This document shows, one piece after another, positions 10,723 through 21,242 of a DNA stretch of 64,000 nucleotides. Where the stretch lies: assembly GCA_022419385.1 (NCBI GenBank), contig JAJUBI010000004.1, positions 4,693,286 through 4,757,285 of the forward strand, written 5' to 3'. The stretch's first letter is position 1, and the number at the start of each line of letters is the position of its first letter. Position numbers and translations under genes: made by a program. The notes under the pieces were generated by a model. The model was not told where the DNA came from. It did not search any database and saw only the letters and a program-made list of their open reading frames with translations. The stretch is from Paraconiothyrium sp. Pb-2020 (Eukaryota > Ascomycota > Dothideomycetes > Pleosporales > Didymosphaeriaceae).

Positions 10723-12544
10723 TTACATGAACTTCAACCTAGCATCCCTCAACTTGTTTATCATCTGCTGATACTTCTTCTTCATAAGCTGGTTGGTCGA
10801 CCTGTCGCAACTGCCCTTCAACTCCTCAATGTCCGCGTCGAGTTTCTGACGCTCTATCTCCTTCTCAGAAAGGACCTTCTGTGGCCTTTGCTCTTCCACT
10901 TCCTCATCATCACTTTCCTCTTCACTTGACTCGTCCGCTTCCATGTCAAAGAGCGAGTCTATATCATGTTCTCGCTGTGCTTCCTCCTCACTTTCCTCTT
11001 CGCCCTCACTCACTTCTCCGGTCACTACCTGGAAGTTAGGATCGGAGTCGTTGTCTGATTCCTGAGCCGTTGATGTTGGAGCAGGTGCGAGCTGCTCCTG
11101 AGGCATATCAGCCTGATTTTGTGGCTTCGAAGCCAGTTCTTCTTGCTGCGCTTTGTGGATAGCGCTGTCGACACTGGTGCTAATGCGCAGTTGCGCTTCC
11201 GCTTCGTCGTCGTCGGCATCGGACTCTTCGTCCAAGTCCTCTTCAGGTGCAGTTGCTTCCCTACTCTCAAGGTACTCCATAGCTAGGTCAAGGAGACCAT
11301 CAGCGTCTTCCATCTCTTCATCAGCAACCTGAGCTGAACTATCAGATTCAAGGCTATTATCATCGTCGAACGCTTCCAGAAGGCCGGCCTCAATTGCAGC
11401 TCCAATGCCATCGTCAACACCCATCTCCTCAACATCTGTGGCATCAGGCGTTAGCAGCTGCGCATCGATCTTGTGCTTTTTCGACGGCGCCTCAGAGGCA
11501 GGTGTCGCTTTCCTCTTTCTCTCTTCAGCAGCTGCACGCTTCTCAGCTTCACGCCGTGCTTTCTTCTCCTCAGCTTTCTTCTTTTTCTCTTCTTCACGAT
11601 TGCTCTTCTTCTCTGCGAGTTCCGCCAGCCTAGCTTCCCTCTTCGCATCTTGCTCCTCCCTCTTCTTCTTAGCCACAATATGCTGCGACGATTTCGCAGT
11701 CTTACACGCTTTCATCTTCTCAAGCCACTTCGCCTCGATCTCCTGTCCATCTTTCTCCCAGACAAGGGCGTCTTTCTTCTTGCCTTCAATGGCTAAGCGC
11801 TCGACGTTCGCCTTGCTGAAGTCCTTAAAGTGCTTTGCAGCCCAGGTGATATCTTCCTCGGCCTGCTCGTTCGAAGGCCAGAATAGCGGCAGTACTGTCG
11901 CTGCTGGTTCTTTCGTGCCATACGCATGGACTCAAGCCAGTTCATTTCCGCCTGCCGCGTGGTCAAACTAGCCCTGACATAGGCCTTGAGTGTACTATGC
12001 GCTCCTTGAGATGGCATGCGGAGCTGGCACCGGAGAAGGCTCTTTCGGAGCCGAAACTGGAATCCGAGACACATTATCGTCCTCAATGACAATGGGTGGA
12101 TTGGCCATCTGGCCTTCTACGGGTCGAATTTGTGGCTGTTGTTGCTCGACAACCATACCCGAGTTGCTCCGATAGAACCCACATTACCGGCCTGTGGATA
12201 TTGCAGCTGAATAGGCTGCATGCCATGCATAGCCACGTACGGCTGGTACATCTGCCCCTCCATGCCCCCGAACCACACCCTCCGTTCTGGTCCAGAGTCC
12301 CCATATAGAGCCCCTCAACGAAGTCAAACGGAGTTGGGACCGGGCCACCGTCATGCATGTTGAAGATGATAGCACGGTCGTAGATGCCGCTAGCTTGGCC
12401 TTGTATAGTCCTGTGATGAACCTCTGCGTGGCGGAAGGTGATGTCTTTCGTGACTTCTTGGAGTACGTTGCCGTTCGCGGCATAGATAAGTAGGGTACCG
12501 TTGCGGCCAGTGTAGGTCGGGAGGTAAGCGTTGTGGGAAGACAT
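10723..12544 (-). CDS. charged, probably nuclear protein, interrupted by about four frameshifts
   Basis: One gene read from 12544 down to TAA at 10723-10725, but the coding frame changes about four times without room for introns. Frame changes lie near 12311-12314 (run of C), 12158-12160 (run of C), 12000-12012 and 11908-11918. Read piecewise, the N-terminus is globular (LLIYAANGNVLQEVTKDITF, then ALYGDSGPERRVWFGGMEGQ). The middle is Pro/Gln-rich (MVVEQQQPQIRPVEGQ), followed by LKAYVRASLTTRQAEMNWLE and LPLFWPSNEQAEEDITWAAK. The last 330 residues form a Lys/Glu coiled region and an acidic tail ending in EIERQKLDADIEELKGS. The C-terminal helix faintly recalls TAF7-type tails; I do not claim that identity. 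Three of the four shifts behave as a 1-base loss and one as a gain, so assembly error or recent gene decay are both possible. Confidence 0.6.
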
Positions 12545-13654
12545 TTTGATGGTAGAGTGGGTGAGGGAGTAGTGTAGGTCCTGGGGTGACTTGAAGGGCG
12601 TTTGGCTCTAGGATTCTTGTCTAGAGTGCTTGAGGAGTCGGCTGGAGAAGGGAGTTCTGGCTTGACTTGGCCTTCGATATGAATAACACTTGAGGTGCTG
12701 ATGTCTAGAGTTCAGTATGTGTTGACGCCAGTGCTAGCTGAGTTTTCCGAACTTGGATAGTCCGGACAAGAATTTGAAAAGTGTCTCTGGAAGTCGTGTG
12801 GAGTGTGTGTGTGGAAGCAGTGATGGATGAACGAAGAAGAATCGACACTGCAACCCATTTTTATAGACCACCTACAGGCACAAACCTCAACGGTACCATC
12901 AATGCGAAGAAGGCATTTCAGATAGCCGTTGAGAGAGGAATTTTCGCGGGAGACCGTTGGTTCAGCGCCATCCATTTCCGATGGTGAGACTGGGACAGAT
13001 GGAACATGGTACACAGTCCGCTGCAGAGCTGAGTCTGAATGGACTCAGGCTATTGGTATCCATACGCTTGACATGTCTCAATGATTTGCATCCGCTCAAG
13101 TACATCGTACATCTCGTACCTTCTACCCCTACTCTGCGGACGCGCCATGCTGAGAGTCAATCCAGGATACACTACAGAATCAATACTAGGAAACAAGGAT
13201 CACAGCTATGGCCCGTGGACGTAACAAGGAGCAAGTTATGCCAGGGTACATAATACATATCTGATAAGACCACAGAGTCTAGGATATTTGAAGCGGTGGT
13301 ATGAGGTCAGAGGAGAAGTACCAGTGGTAGGGGTTGACAGCGATTCCGCCGGTACGCGTCAGGGACGCGCCAGAAAACGGTCTAAGGTTCCATGAACCAC
13401 GGCAACGGCCGCGTTAAAAATGATAATGTGGATCGTCGGGTAAGTTTGAAGTTGTTGATAGAGGACGATGCAAGGTCGCAGCGCGTGTGCTTGGAAATAA
13501 CGTCAATGTTCAGTGCATAACATGAAGCGTTGGGGCGCATTCATAGCTGGAGCAGTTTCTACTACATTGAGGGATTGCACGCTAGATTTACCAGACTTTG
13601 AGCCAATATCGCTTTTTTCCAATACCGCAAGGTGGTTGTGCTGCATGACGCTCT
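12545..13654. other. intergenic, no gene seen
   Basis: Between two minus-strand genes. It holds the promoter of the frameshifted gene and the 3' UTR of the NAD(P)-binding protein gene. Short open frames occur on both strands without domain or splice support. Confidence 0.55.
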
Positions 13655-14635
13655 TCATCCCAGTCTTTGGTGCCTCGGCCAAATCCCATGCTCCTTCCAA
13701 AAACCCCTCGAATCCAACTTCCTCCCTAGCTTGTCCATTTCCCTCGGCAAAGCTTTAATCCCCTCCTCCAGCACCAACTCCCCCACCCACTTCGCAAACT
13801 GCTGTCTCGTCTGCTCTTCCTGCGCGCTCTCCTCCCCGTCCTCAGCCATAGCACTGAAGCTCATGATCAAGTCATACCAATCATATACCCTTACATCAGC
13901 CAAAATCCATCTCTTCCCTGGCGTAGGATGTCTATGACTTGCGACGATGGCCCTCGCGACGTCCTCGCCGTGGATGAAATGCACGGCGCCGCGCTTACGG
14001 ACATCGTCTTTGCTCTTGCCAAGGCGAGGAAGCCAGGAGCGTGGAACGCGGGTGCCGCCGTACAGGCCGGAGAGGTTGAGCGATGTTCCGCCCAGTTCCC
14101 TCAATTCGTCTTCGGCGATGGCACGCTCATTGCCTTTATCATACGGTGAATCATCGTCAGAGTAGGAATCGGGCAGCTGGTTGAAGATTCCGGTATGGCC
14201 GAGCTGAATCCAGTGGTTCTTGGGTCCATGGACAGAGCGGTAGAGACCGGTGATGGCTTTTGACGGTCCCTTACCGGTCAATGGGAAGGTGATCAGAACT
14301 GTTTTCGCTTTTGGGAGGGCTTTGTAAGGCTCTGCGGAGCCTGAGTCTGGATTGAATTTAAAAGGGATGGTATTGTCTCTACCGGTGGTCGTAGTAGCTG
14401 CCCACGAAACTCTCTCTTTCTCCAGAAGTGGTATCAGGAAAGTGGATGTCCATCCCGCACCTAGGATCAATAGTTCGACTTCCTTGGGCTGCTCGCGGAG
14501 CATGTCGGACTGTTGAACGAGGCGAGACTGTGCGGAGGAGGATTGATCAGCCGGAGAAGGTGGAGCTTGCGAACTCTTGAACGTCTTCATCAAAGCAACT
14601 ATGTGGGTGTAATTCGAGTCAACCGCAAACATCAA
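13655..14635 (-). CDS. NAD(P)-binding Rossmann-fold protein (epimerase/dehydratase-like)
   Basis: A single-exon protein of up to 326 residues. A nucleotide-binding glycine motif is at LLILGAGWTSTFL, about 55 residues after the first Met. Later features fit an extended/atypical SDR: VLITFPLTGKGPSKAITGLY, an LSGLYGG motif followed by RVPRSWLPRLGKSKDD, and VHFIHGEDVARAIVASHRHP. The extended-SDR YxxxK pair is not evident, so the enzyme may be atypical or non-catalytic. Met16 or Met45 of this frame are alternative starts, since the first 45 residues look like a low-complexity leader. The substrate is unknown. Confidence 0.8.
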   Translation of the reverse strand: MMFAVDSNYTHIVALMKTFKSSQAPPSPADQSSSAQSRLVQQSDMLREQPKEVELLILGAGWTSTFLIPLLEKERVSWAATTTTGRDNTIPFKFNPDSGSAEPYKALPKAKTVLITFPLTGKGPSKAITGLYRSVHGPKNHWIQLGHTGIFNQLPDSYSDDDSPYDKGNERAIAEDELRELGGTSLNLSGLYGGTRVPRSWLPRLGKSKDDVRKRGAVHFIHGEDVARAIVASHRHPTPGKRWILADVRVYDWYDLIMSFSAMAEDGEESAQEEQTRQQFAKWVGELVLEEGIKALPREMDKLGRKLDSRGFWKEHGIWPRHQRLG

Positions 14636-14751
14636 ACATCCAAATGTAGTCGTGTCGTCACACTAGCCCGTCCCGACGCAGATGAAGTTAGCCCTGCAGC
14701 ACCATCCCAGCAGCTCTAGCCGAGCGCCAAAACAAGCGCGTTCAATGGTCT

Positions 14752-15429
14752 TTGCATCATGAACATCTGCAAATCCACGAAAAACTTTCCCAACGCCTAA
14801 CACCCTCGAACACACGTCGCATTCACCATCGAACACACGCACATGCCCACATCCACAATGGCGACCCCCAACGCCCCCCCGACATCCTCACACCCGATCA
14901 GCGCCTTGCGCTCGAGCAACAAGCAACATACGCTCGCTACAAGCGCAACATCGCCATCGGCGGCGCAATCGCCTGCCCCGTAATCATGCTGCTTCCCCCG
15001 CGAAAACTCGACCTCTACACCCTCTCCCTCGGCATCGGCTTCTACCTCTCCGCAGACCACCTTGCGCAGTCGTACAAAGGGCGCCCACTGCTATCCCTCA
15101 TCACACCTTCCTTCTCATCACCTATCGCTAGTCTGCCCACAGAGAAAGCGCGAGAAACGTCTCGGATACTCAAGGAGAGGGAAGAAGCCGAGCGGGCAAG
15201 GAGAGAGGCCGTGGAAGGCTTGGGGAAGGAGAAGAAGAAGGGTATACTGGGGAAACTGTGGATGGGCGACGAGGAGGAGGGGTGGAAGGAGAGGCTGGAG
15301 GAGAGAGAGGAAAGCGTTGGAAGAGGGAAGACGTATACGGATATGATCTTGGAGCAGATTTGGGAGGTGTGGAATTGGGATAAGAAGAAGGGGAGTGGTG
15401 GCAAGGATGAGGGGGAGAAGAAGGAGTGA
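14752..15429 (+). CDS. membrane protein of the fungal 'rhomboid family' annotation group
   Basis: The conserved core is LALEQQATYARYKRN followed by a hydrophobic stretch (IAIGGAIACPVIMLLPPRKL) and a second one (LYTLSLGIGFYLSADHLAQS). A charged coiled tail contains GILGKLWMGDEEEGWKERLE and ends near MILEQIWEVWNWDKKK. Related fungal proteins are usually labelled rhomboid family, but I see no Ser-His rhomboid catalytic pair, so protease activity is doubtful. The uninterrupted frame starts at 14752, giving 225 residues with an unlikely His-rich leader. A more natural start is ATG 14858 (MATPNAPP), which joins the core frame (DILTPDQR) only if the C run at 14874-14880 were one base longer. Start and first 40 residues are therefore uncertain. 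Confidence 0.75.
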   Translation: MHHEHLQIHEKLSQRLTPSNTRRIHHRTHAHAHIHNGDPQRPPDILTPDQRLALEQQATYARYKRNIAIGGAIACPVIMLLPPRKLDLYTLSLGIGFYLSADHLAQSYKGRPLLSLITPSFSSPIASLPTEKARETSRILKEREEAERARREAVEGLGKEKKKGILGKLWMGDEEEGWKERLEEREESVGRGKTYTDMILEQIWEVWNWDKKKGSGGKDEGEKKE

Positions 15430-15797
15430 TGGAGGAGGGAATGTGTATGAGGGTGTATGATATGGCTGTTGTAGGATATACGGGTTGGGAAAATCGCATC
15501 TGCCGGCGTTCTAATCGGCATTGGTTGATGGTGGCGGTGACTTTTGTTGCAGCCAATATTGGAAGGACATGGTGATGTTGGGATACAGACCAATGTAATA
15601 TGTATATTACTTAAAATGGGGAGTATGCTTAATGTGTTGCTAGCATCTCTGACGACATTCTGGTCGCTTGGGTATCCTTGATTGAACTCCCACAGTGCTG
15701 AAATGGCTCAAACATCTTCAACCTTTCGCAGTATTTGTTCCAGTATGTGCAGTTATCCAAGTTCAATGTACCTGCTTCTCTCCGACCCAGCCTGTGC
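15430..15797. other. intergenic between convergent genes
   Basis: Contains 3' UTR and termination sequence for the flanking genes. Nothing else is recognisable. Confidence 0.5.
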
Positions 15798-16567
15798 TCA
15801 CCGCCTCCGTTTCTTAGCACTTCCTCTTTCATCCTTGCCCACGTCCGCGAACCCCACAGTAATTTTCCCCTCCTTCCTCTTCATCACGCTTGCAATAGGT
15901 TCAAAGGTCCCGCTGGCCCGTATCCTCTTCGTCGGACTCTGTCCCATGTATTCAGCTTCCTGGTCCGTCGCACCTTCGGTCTCCCCCCAATTCTCCATGC
16001 TGTCATAAGCGTCAAACTTGCGCTTCTGAGATGTACTGGGGGAGTCTACGAGTCTGCGAAGCCGAGCTTCGCGTAGACGTCGGTTGACTTCTTCAGTCAC
16101 ATCAATGCGCTGGACCTCGTACTCATCCTGGGGTGGGCTTGTGGGCTGTTCTTGCGGCCGGTGCTGCCTTGGCGGAGCTGAAGCGGAATTTGGAACCTGC
16201 GGAGACGAAGGTAGAGGGGTGGAAGAGGGTGTTGGGCGTTCTGCGCCTTCAAGGCTGAGGCGTGCACGTTTGTTGGAAGCCTGTCGCCGTTACTTAGTAA
16301 GTGCGCCGAGCAAGGTTATGCCTTGTGGAGTCCAAGGACGCTCTGTGTCCTTACCTTTCTCTCCGCAAGGCCTCCTGCTTGTAGCTGATCTGCGAACTTT
16401 TGCATGCCGTCTTGCAGTCTGCCCGTCTGGTTGCGCAGAGATATCAGATCCGTCGCAAGCCAATCAGGCGAGTTGTGATCTGTTCGTTCGAGTGCCTCAC
16501 TGAAGAAGCGCAGTGTAGAGCGTAAGTTCGCCATATGCTGATCAATCTCGTCTAGGTTGAAAGCCAT
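15798..16567 (-). CDS. hypothetical protein, 231 residues, two exons
   Basis: Exon 1 is 16567-16355 (71 codons, phase 0) and exon 2 is 16280-15798. The intron (74 nt, 16281-16354) has donor GTAAGG and acceptor CAG. The N-terminal 70 residues (start MAFNLDEIDQHMANLRSTLR) look helical, possibly a short coiled-coil interaction domain. The rest is Ser/Pro-rich and disordered with a basic C-terminus ending KDERGSAKKRRR, a likely nuclear localisation signal. No family was recognised. Clean intron phase and composition support a real gene. Confidence 0.7.
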
Positions 16568-17482
16568 CGCTGGGTCGGAACGGGGTTGATTCGCGATTCG
16601 AGTGCGCGAAGTTGAGATTACGGTGGGGGAGGCTTCGTCATGTGATGAGTTGGCGGTTTGTCTATTATATGAAGACGTTGATACACATAAAAGCTGGAGC
16701 GTGTGCCGAAATGTCTTGCGAAATTGAGAGACACGACATTCACAGTTCCATGCTTCGAAAGTTCGGGAGTTAGTGCGGCGCTAGTTATTCCGACGGCTTT
16801 TCCGAGCTTCCGAACACGCGCCAGCGCGCCGCGGCGGCGGCCTTACACAAATTCACGTCCCCAGAACATTTCAGTCTTTCCTGATCACAAGGCTCGGCTA
16901 GCATGGTATACTGCTGTGAAGAAACGATTATACATAGCGCAAAATAGTGCCAGCGACCCTTAGGCTATGCTCTTTCCGTTGAGCGGAGCAATTACTCTCC
17001 ACGCGAATTCTGACACTCAGCTGCGACTACGGTTGCAGAGACGATGAATGGCTGATGTGATTTGTATTTGACCGGACCCTAGCTCACTGCCATTTCTCGG
17101 TCTGTGAACGGTGAGGTGCGTCGCCTGATGCACTACCTTTGCGGGAATAACAGTGCTGCAACCTAATAACCTTTCGGCTGTCCGCTGTGTTGGTATGTAG
17201 ATGTAAGGTCTTCGTCCCATTACTTCCACGAACTGCAATGACCGGGCGCGCGGAGCCCTGTATAGAGCAACAGAGTCAAGTAGTAATGTAGTACCGCCGT
17301 GGGTCGGAGGATCGAATTGGTGGTCAATCCCAAACTGGTCGACTTGAAGTCTGAACCAACATTGGCTTCCAACATGGGAGGATGATGGGAAGAAAGACGC
17401 GGAAGCCTAAAGCGCCCATTCCTCCATCCAGCGGCGGCGTAGGCCGGGTATTGTGTACCAAAGTGGCAGGTAATATGCACGT
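16568..17482. other. intergenic, no gene seen
   Basis: 915 bases between two minus-strand genes. It includes the promoter of the preceding gene near 16568-16750 and a GC-rich patch at 16818-16842. Nothing else stands out. Confidence 0.5.
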
Positions 17483-17990
17483 TCATCCATCTTCCTCGTC
17501 TCCAAAGGACAGCTTTACAGGTTTTGCTTTCTTCTTAGCCTTTTTCACAGGCTTCTTCTCGGGCACTTTCGTCTCCTTGCCATTCTCCTCTTCCTCCTCG
17601 GCGATGACCTTCGCAACCTTCCGCTTCTTTGCCACTCTGCCAACTTCTGCAATATTGTCCTTCGGCTGTATCACCGCTTCATCCTTGGTTGCATCATTAT
17701 CGGCTTTGGTTGCGTCTTTACCCGCTACCATCGCCTCATACTCGGCCTTAGTCATTGACTGATTCGTATCCTCCAGGACATAGGTAGGTGCATCGTCTTC
17801 ATCGTCGTCCTTCTTCAATCGCTTGTTCCTCGGAATTGGTTGTTCATGTCGTCCAGAGCCGTCACCTGCTAATTCGCCTCGCATTCGCCGTAGGAAGGCT
17901 GGTTGAGAGTCGTCTGATGGGTCATTAGCTTGGCCTAGCTACAAAGGGTACGGGCATACCGTAGTGAAGGTCTTTGGCCTTGAAACTCAT
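17483..17990 (-). CDS. DUF4604 domain protein
   Basis: A 153-residue nuclear-type protein. Exon 1 is 17990-17960 (31 nt) and exon 2 is 17913-17483; the 46-nt intron has donor GTATGC and acceptor CAG. Joined, the start reads MSFKAKDLHYDDSQPAFLRR, the hallmark of DUF4604, followed by a block RHEQPIPRNKRLKKDDDEDD, APTYVLEDTNQSMTKAEYEA and a Lys/Ala/Pro-rich tail with LSFGDEEDG at the end. Molecular function of the family is not established. Using only the second exon would start at an internal Met and miss the diagnostic N-terminus. Confidence 0.88.
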
Positions 17991-18811
17991 GTTTGTAGCT
18001 GACTTTGTGGAGCTATAGCTGATTATTGAAGTTCCTCAATTGTTGAAGTGCTGCGCTTGGACATCGGTCGCAAGAGCTCAAAATGATGAAAGAACGTAGC
18101 AAAAAGGCCAAATATGCAAAGACCTGTCTAGTGTCACGTGAACAGTAGATGCGGCGCGTGTCTGTGTTCAAGGCTGTTCGATCAAGGTCTGGTAGTTGGA
18201 CCGAAATGGTGTGGGCCGCTTGTTGATGCAGGCGCGGGAAGCCGGGCATAGATCCCTTGGCGATGTTATCTCCGTCAGTGACGCGATGTTTACTCTTTAC
18301 CCCTTTCAGCTGATAGTGGCTGCTCCCCACGTTGATCTTTCGACACTTTGCCCAGCGCACTGTTGCGACAAGCTAACATAGTTTATAGATCATCTACAAT
18401 TGAAGGCACCAGTACGCTCATCGGTAGAGAACTCGATGCGGAAGCTGCCGTTCTGCTCCTGTCGTCAAAGCTTTCTCCGCTAGTGAGATCAACACGCAAA
18501 CAGTCCCGCAGTGCAAGCTGCCACTACAATCCTCAGACCAAACATTTCCGACGTCATTCTCGCGTGCAAGCGGTTCGGAATTACTCAAAGCACGCGCGCT
18601 TCCACCCCCTTGGCTCCTGCCGGGACGACCACTACCGCTGGCGCTCTCTACACAAACGCGTTCTCCCGCCGAGCGGCGCGCCCAATCTGCCACCTGATAT
18701 TGAAGTAGCGGAAAGATTCTTTGCCGCTGATACCGCGGGTGAAGGATACTGGGAGGCGGCGCAAGCCAGCGCCAGGCGTTGTAGGGTGCTTCGAGCGATT
18801 GGCGAGGCACA
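17991..18811. promoter_or_regulatory. shared upstream region of two divergent genes
   Basis: Between the DUF4604 gene (minus) and the mannosyltransferase gene (plus), so both promoters lie here. A sequence CACGTGA at about 18133-18139 contains an E-box core (CACGTG). Open frames in the second half (18348-18815) overlap the promoter and have no domain support. Confidence 0.45.
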
Positions 18812-20465
18812 ATGAGCACATTACGAGACCGAGCATTATCCTCGCCAAAACGCGCTCGAGACAAGCCCGAAAGTCGGCCGCGCCATGTCAAAAAGACGTT
18901 ACCTCAACCAGGCTTCTTTCAGCGGCGTGTACAGCTCAAAGGCGGCTCTTCGTTCTCAGTGCCGCTGGGCCTTGTCCTACTGTTCCCGTTCCTAGTGATA
19001 ACACTGATACTACTTCTCTTCGCGAGATCTCCAGGTTCCGACCCAGTCAAGGCTATGCCAGGCGCGGGGACTCCTCCATCAATACGGTACAATTCATTGT
19101 GAGCTAGACTTGCAACCATGCTAATGTCTTGTAAGGAAAATAAGTGACAGGTACGATAAACCTTTCGCACTTGGCTGCCTCGAACCCCAAGTGAACGCAC
19201 CGCGCGCGAACGCCGCCTTTGTCGTGCTGGCGAGAAACAAGGACTTGGAGGGCGTTATACAATCCGTGAAGTCAATTGAGCGGCATTTCAATCGGTGGTT
19301 CCACTACCCTTACGTCTTTTTGAATGATGGCGAATTCAATGAGACGTTTCAAGAGGTCGTGGAGAAACACGCGAGCGCAAAAGTAGAGTGGGGCAGAATT
19401 AGCCCGGAGATGTGGGGGTTTCCAGACTGGGTCGATCCTGATGTCGCGAGAGAGGGTATTCAAAGGCAAGGCGACGCTGCTGTCATGTATGGAGGAGAGG
19501 AGAGCTATCACAAGATGTGCCGATTCTACTCAGGGTAAGCAGATTGTCTTGTCTCAGACTGTGAACGCTAATAGATGTACAGCTTCTTCTACAAACATGA
19601 GTTACTGCAAAAGTACGAATGGTACTGGCGCTTGGAACCGGAAATCAAGTATTTCTGCGACATCACATATGATCCCTTCCAACACATGATTCGGAACAAC
19701 AAGACATACGGCTTCACCATTGCCATTAAAGAGCTCAGAGAAACAGTGCCCAACATCTTCCGATACGCTTCTGCTTACAGGAGAAAACATAACCTGAGTT
19801 CGCAAGGCTTGTGGGAGATGTTTGTAGAGAAGCCCGAAGAACGAGAGCAGAGGGTGTTGAAAGAGATGGAGGATGAAAAGAAAGCAAAGAAAGATAAGAA
19901 GAAGAAACCGCTCCCACAAGAGGTCCTTGAGGCAGACCTTAACTACGGTGCACTCCCAGGTATCGAGCCCGAGGCAATGGAGGGCGAAACGTACAACATG
20001 TGTCATTTCTGGAGCAACTTCGAGATTGCTCGACTGGATTTCTTCCGCAGCAAAGAATACAACGATTTCTTCGAGATGATGGATCGTAGTGGTGGCTTCT
20101 GGAACGAGCGTTGGGGAGACGCACCTATCCATTCGCTTGCTGCGGGAGCATTACTGGGTCCGAAAGACTTACACTACTTCCGCGACTTTGGATACAGACA
20201 TACCACGATTCAGCATTGCCCAGCGAATGCGCCGGCCCGCCAGTTGCCCAGGACACCGTATCTCGAAAAGACGACCCTGGACGAGAAGGCTCGGCGCGAA
20301 GAAGACGAGTACTGGGCGCACTACGATCCGGTGAGGGAGAACGGTGTCGGTTGCCGGTGTCGATGCGACACCGATATTGTCGACGTAGAGGGCAAACAAG
20401 GCTCGTGCCTTGCAGAGTGGGTCGAGGTCGCCGGTGGGTGGGCGACACCCCCTAGCTCAATCTAA
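18812..20465 (+). CDS. alpha-1,2-mannosyltransferase, GT15 (KRE2/MNT1/KTR family)
   Basis: Golgi type II membrane enzyme that extends N- and O-linked mannans using GDP-mannose. Exons are 18812-19098, 19151-19534 and 19583-20465, giving 517 residues. A basic cytosolic tail is followed by a signal anchor at about residues 50-70 (VPLGLVLLFPFLVITLILLL). The GT15 domain begins near ANAAFVVLARNKDLEGVIQS and includes WFHYPYVFLNDGEF, YHKMCRFYSGFFYKHELLQ and the catalytic-region motif YWRLEPEIKYFCDITYDPF, whose Glu (near residue 242) is the conserved catalytic candidate. FWSNFEIARLDFFRS and HTTIQHCPAN close the domain. A Lys-rich insertion near 19870-19915 and a C-terminal extension lie outside the core. 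Intron phases are consistent. Confidence 0.95.
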
Positions 20466-21242
20466 GACTTTTTTTACTTGGGCGATGATACCATAGAGGA
20501 TGCAGCGCTGCTGCTACGAGGCGCAACGGGATTCTGGATGGGTTGCTTGGGCGGGATCCATGTCTATATGATGAGCGATGAGGCATGAGGGACGAACATA
20601 CTTCTCTGTGTATATATCGGAGCGCTTTGTACTTCATGTACTTGTATGAGTGACGGCCTCAGAATCAGCATCAGCATCAGCATCGACAGAGGTAGTAATG
20701 GAAAGCTGATTAATCTTCATTTGCTTTACCGCAGTTCATCCTTTGACGTCCGTCTGAGGTTGTTGAATGCCCGCCATTTGCGACAAGCCATATATAAGAC
20801 GCTCGCAATGGTGGGCTCGTTGGTGGCTGCGTGACTTCCCTCCCACGGTATGCTGATAGGCGTGTGGATCCTAGCGGCCGCTCATAAAGGAAACCCCCGC
20901 GCGCCGCTCGTTGCCTTGCCGCCTACCACCCCGCCTCAAGCCGTGCTTCATTACGTCGCCTACCACCACCAGTTGACTCCAACTGACGCTGAAATACACA
21001 GTTCGCAGTCCCGCATGGGCCCCTATTACTCTTCCACACAAAGATAGTGGTCGAGCTCGTGAAGGTGCCCCACCATTCCACTCCCCCGCGGTTAGCTTTC
21101 CCCATCCACGCGTTGTACGTTAGGCAGCGCCCCGGCCTGACCGTCCACGCCCGGCCCTGTTTGTTTCACACTTGAGCTCTCTTCGCCTCCTACTCTCGCC
21201 GGCCAAGCTTCACATCCCTCTCTTAAAGGGTTCAGCGCTGAT
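20466..21242. other. intergenic with a small ATCAGC repeat
   Basis: Three to four tandem copies of ATCAGC occur at about 20664-20684. The segment 21170-21240 is pyrimidine-rich, as expected just upstream of a fungal start codon. No gene is seen. Confidence 0.5.

Noticed and set aside
13928..14165. Short plus-strand frames opposite the NAD(P)-binding protein gene
   Set aside because: They are antisense shadows of the conserved minus-strand coding sequence.
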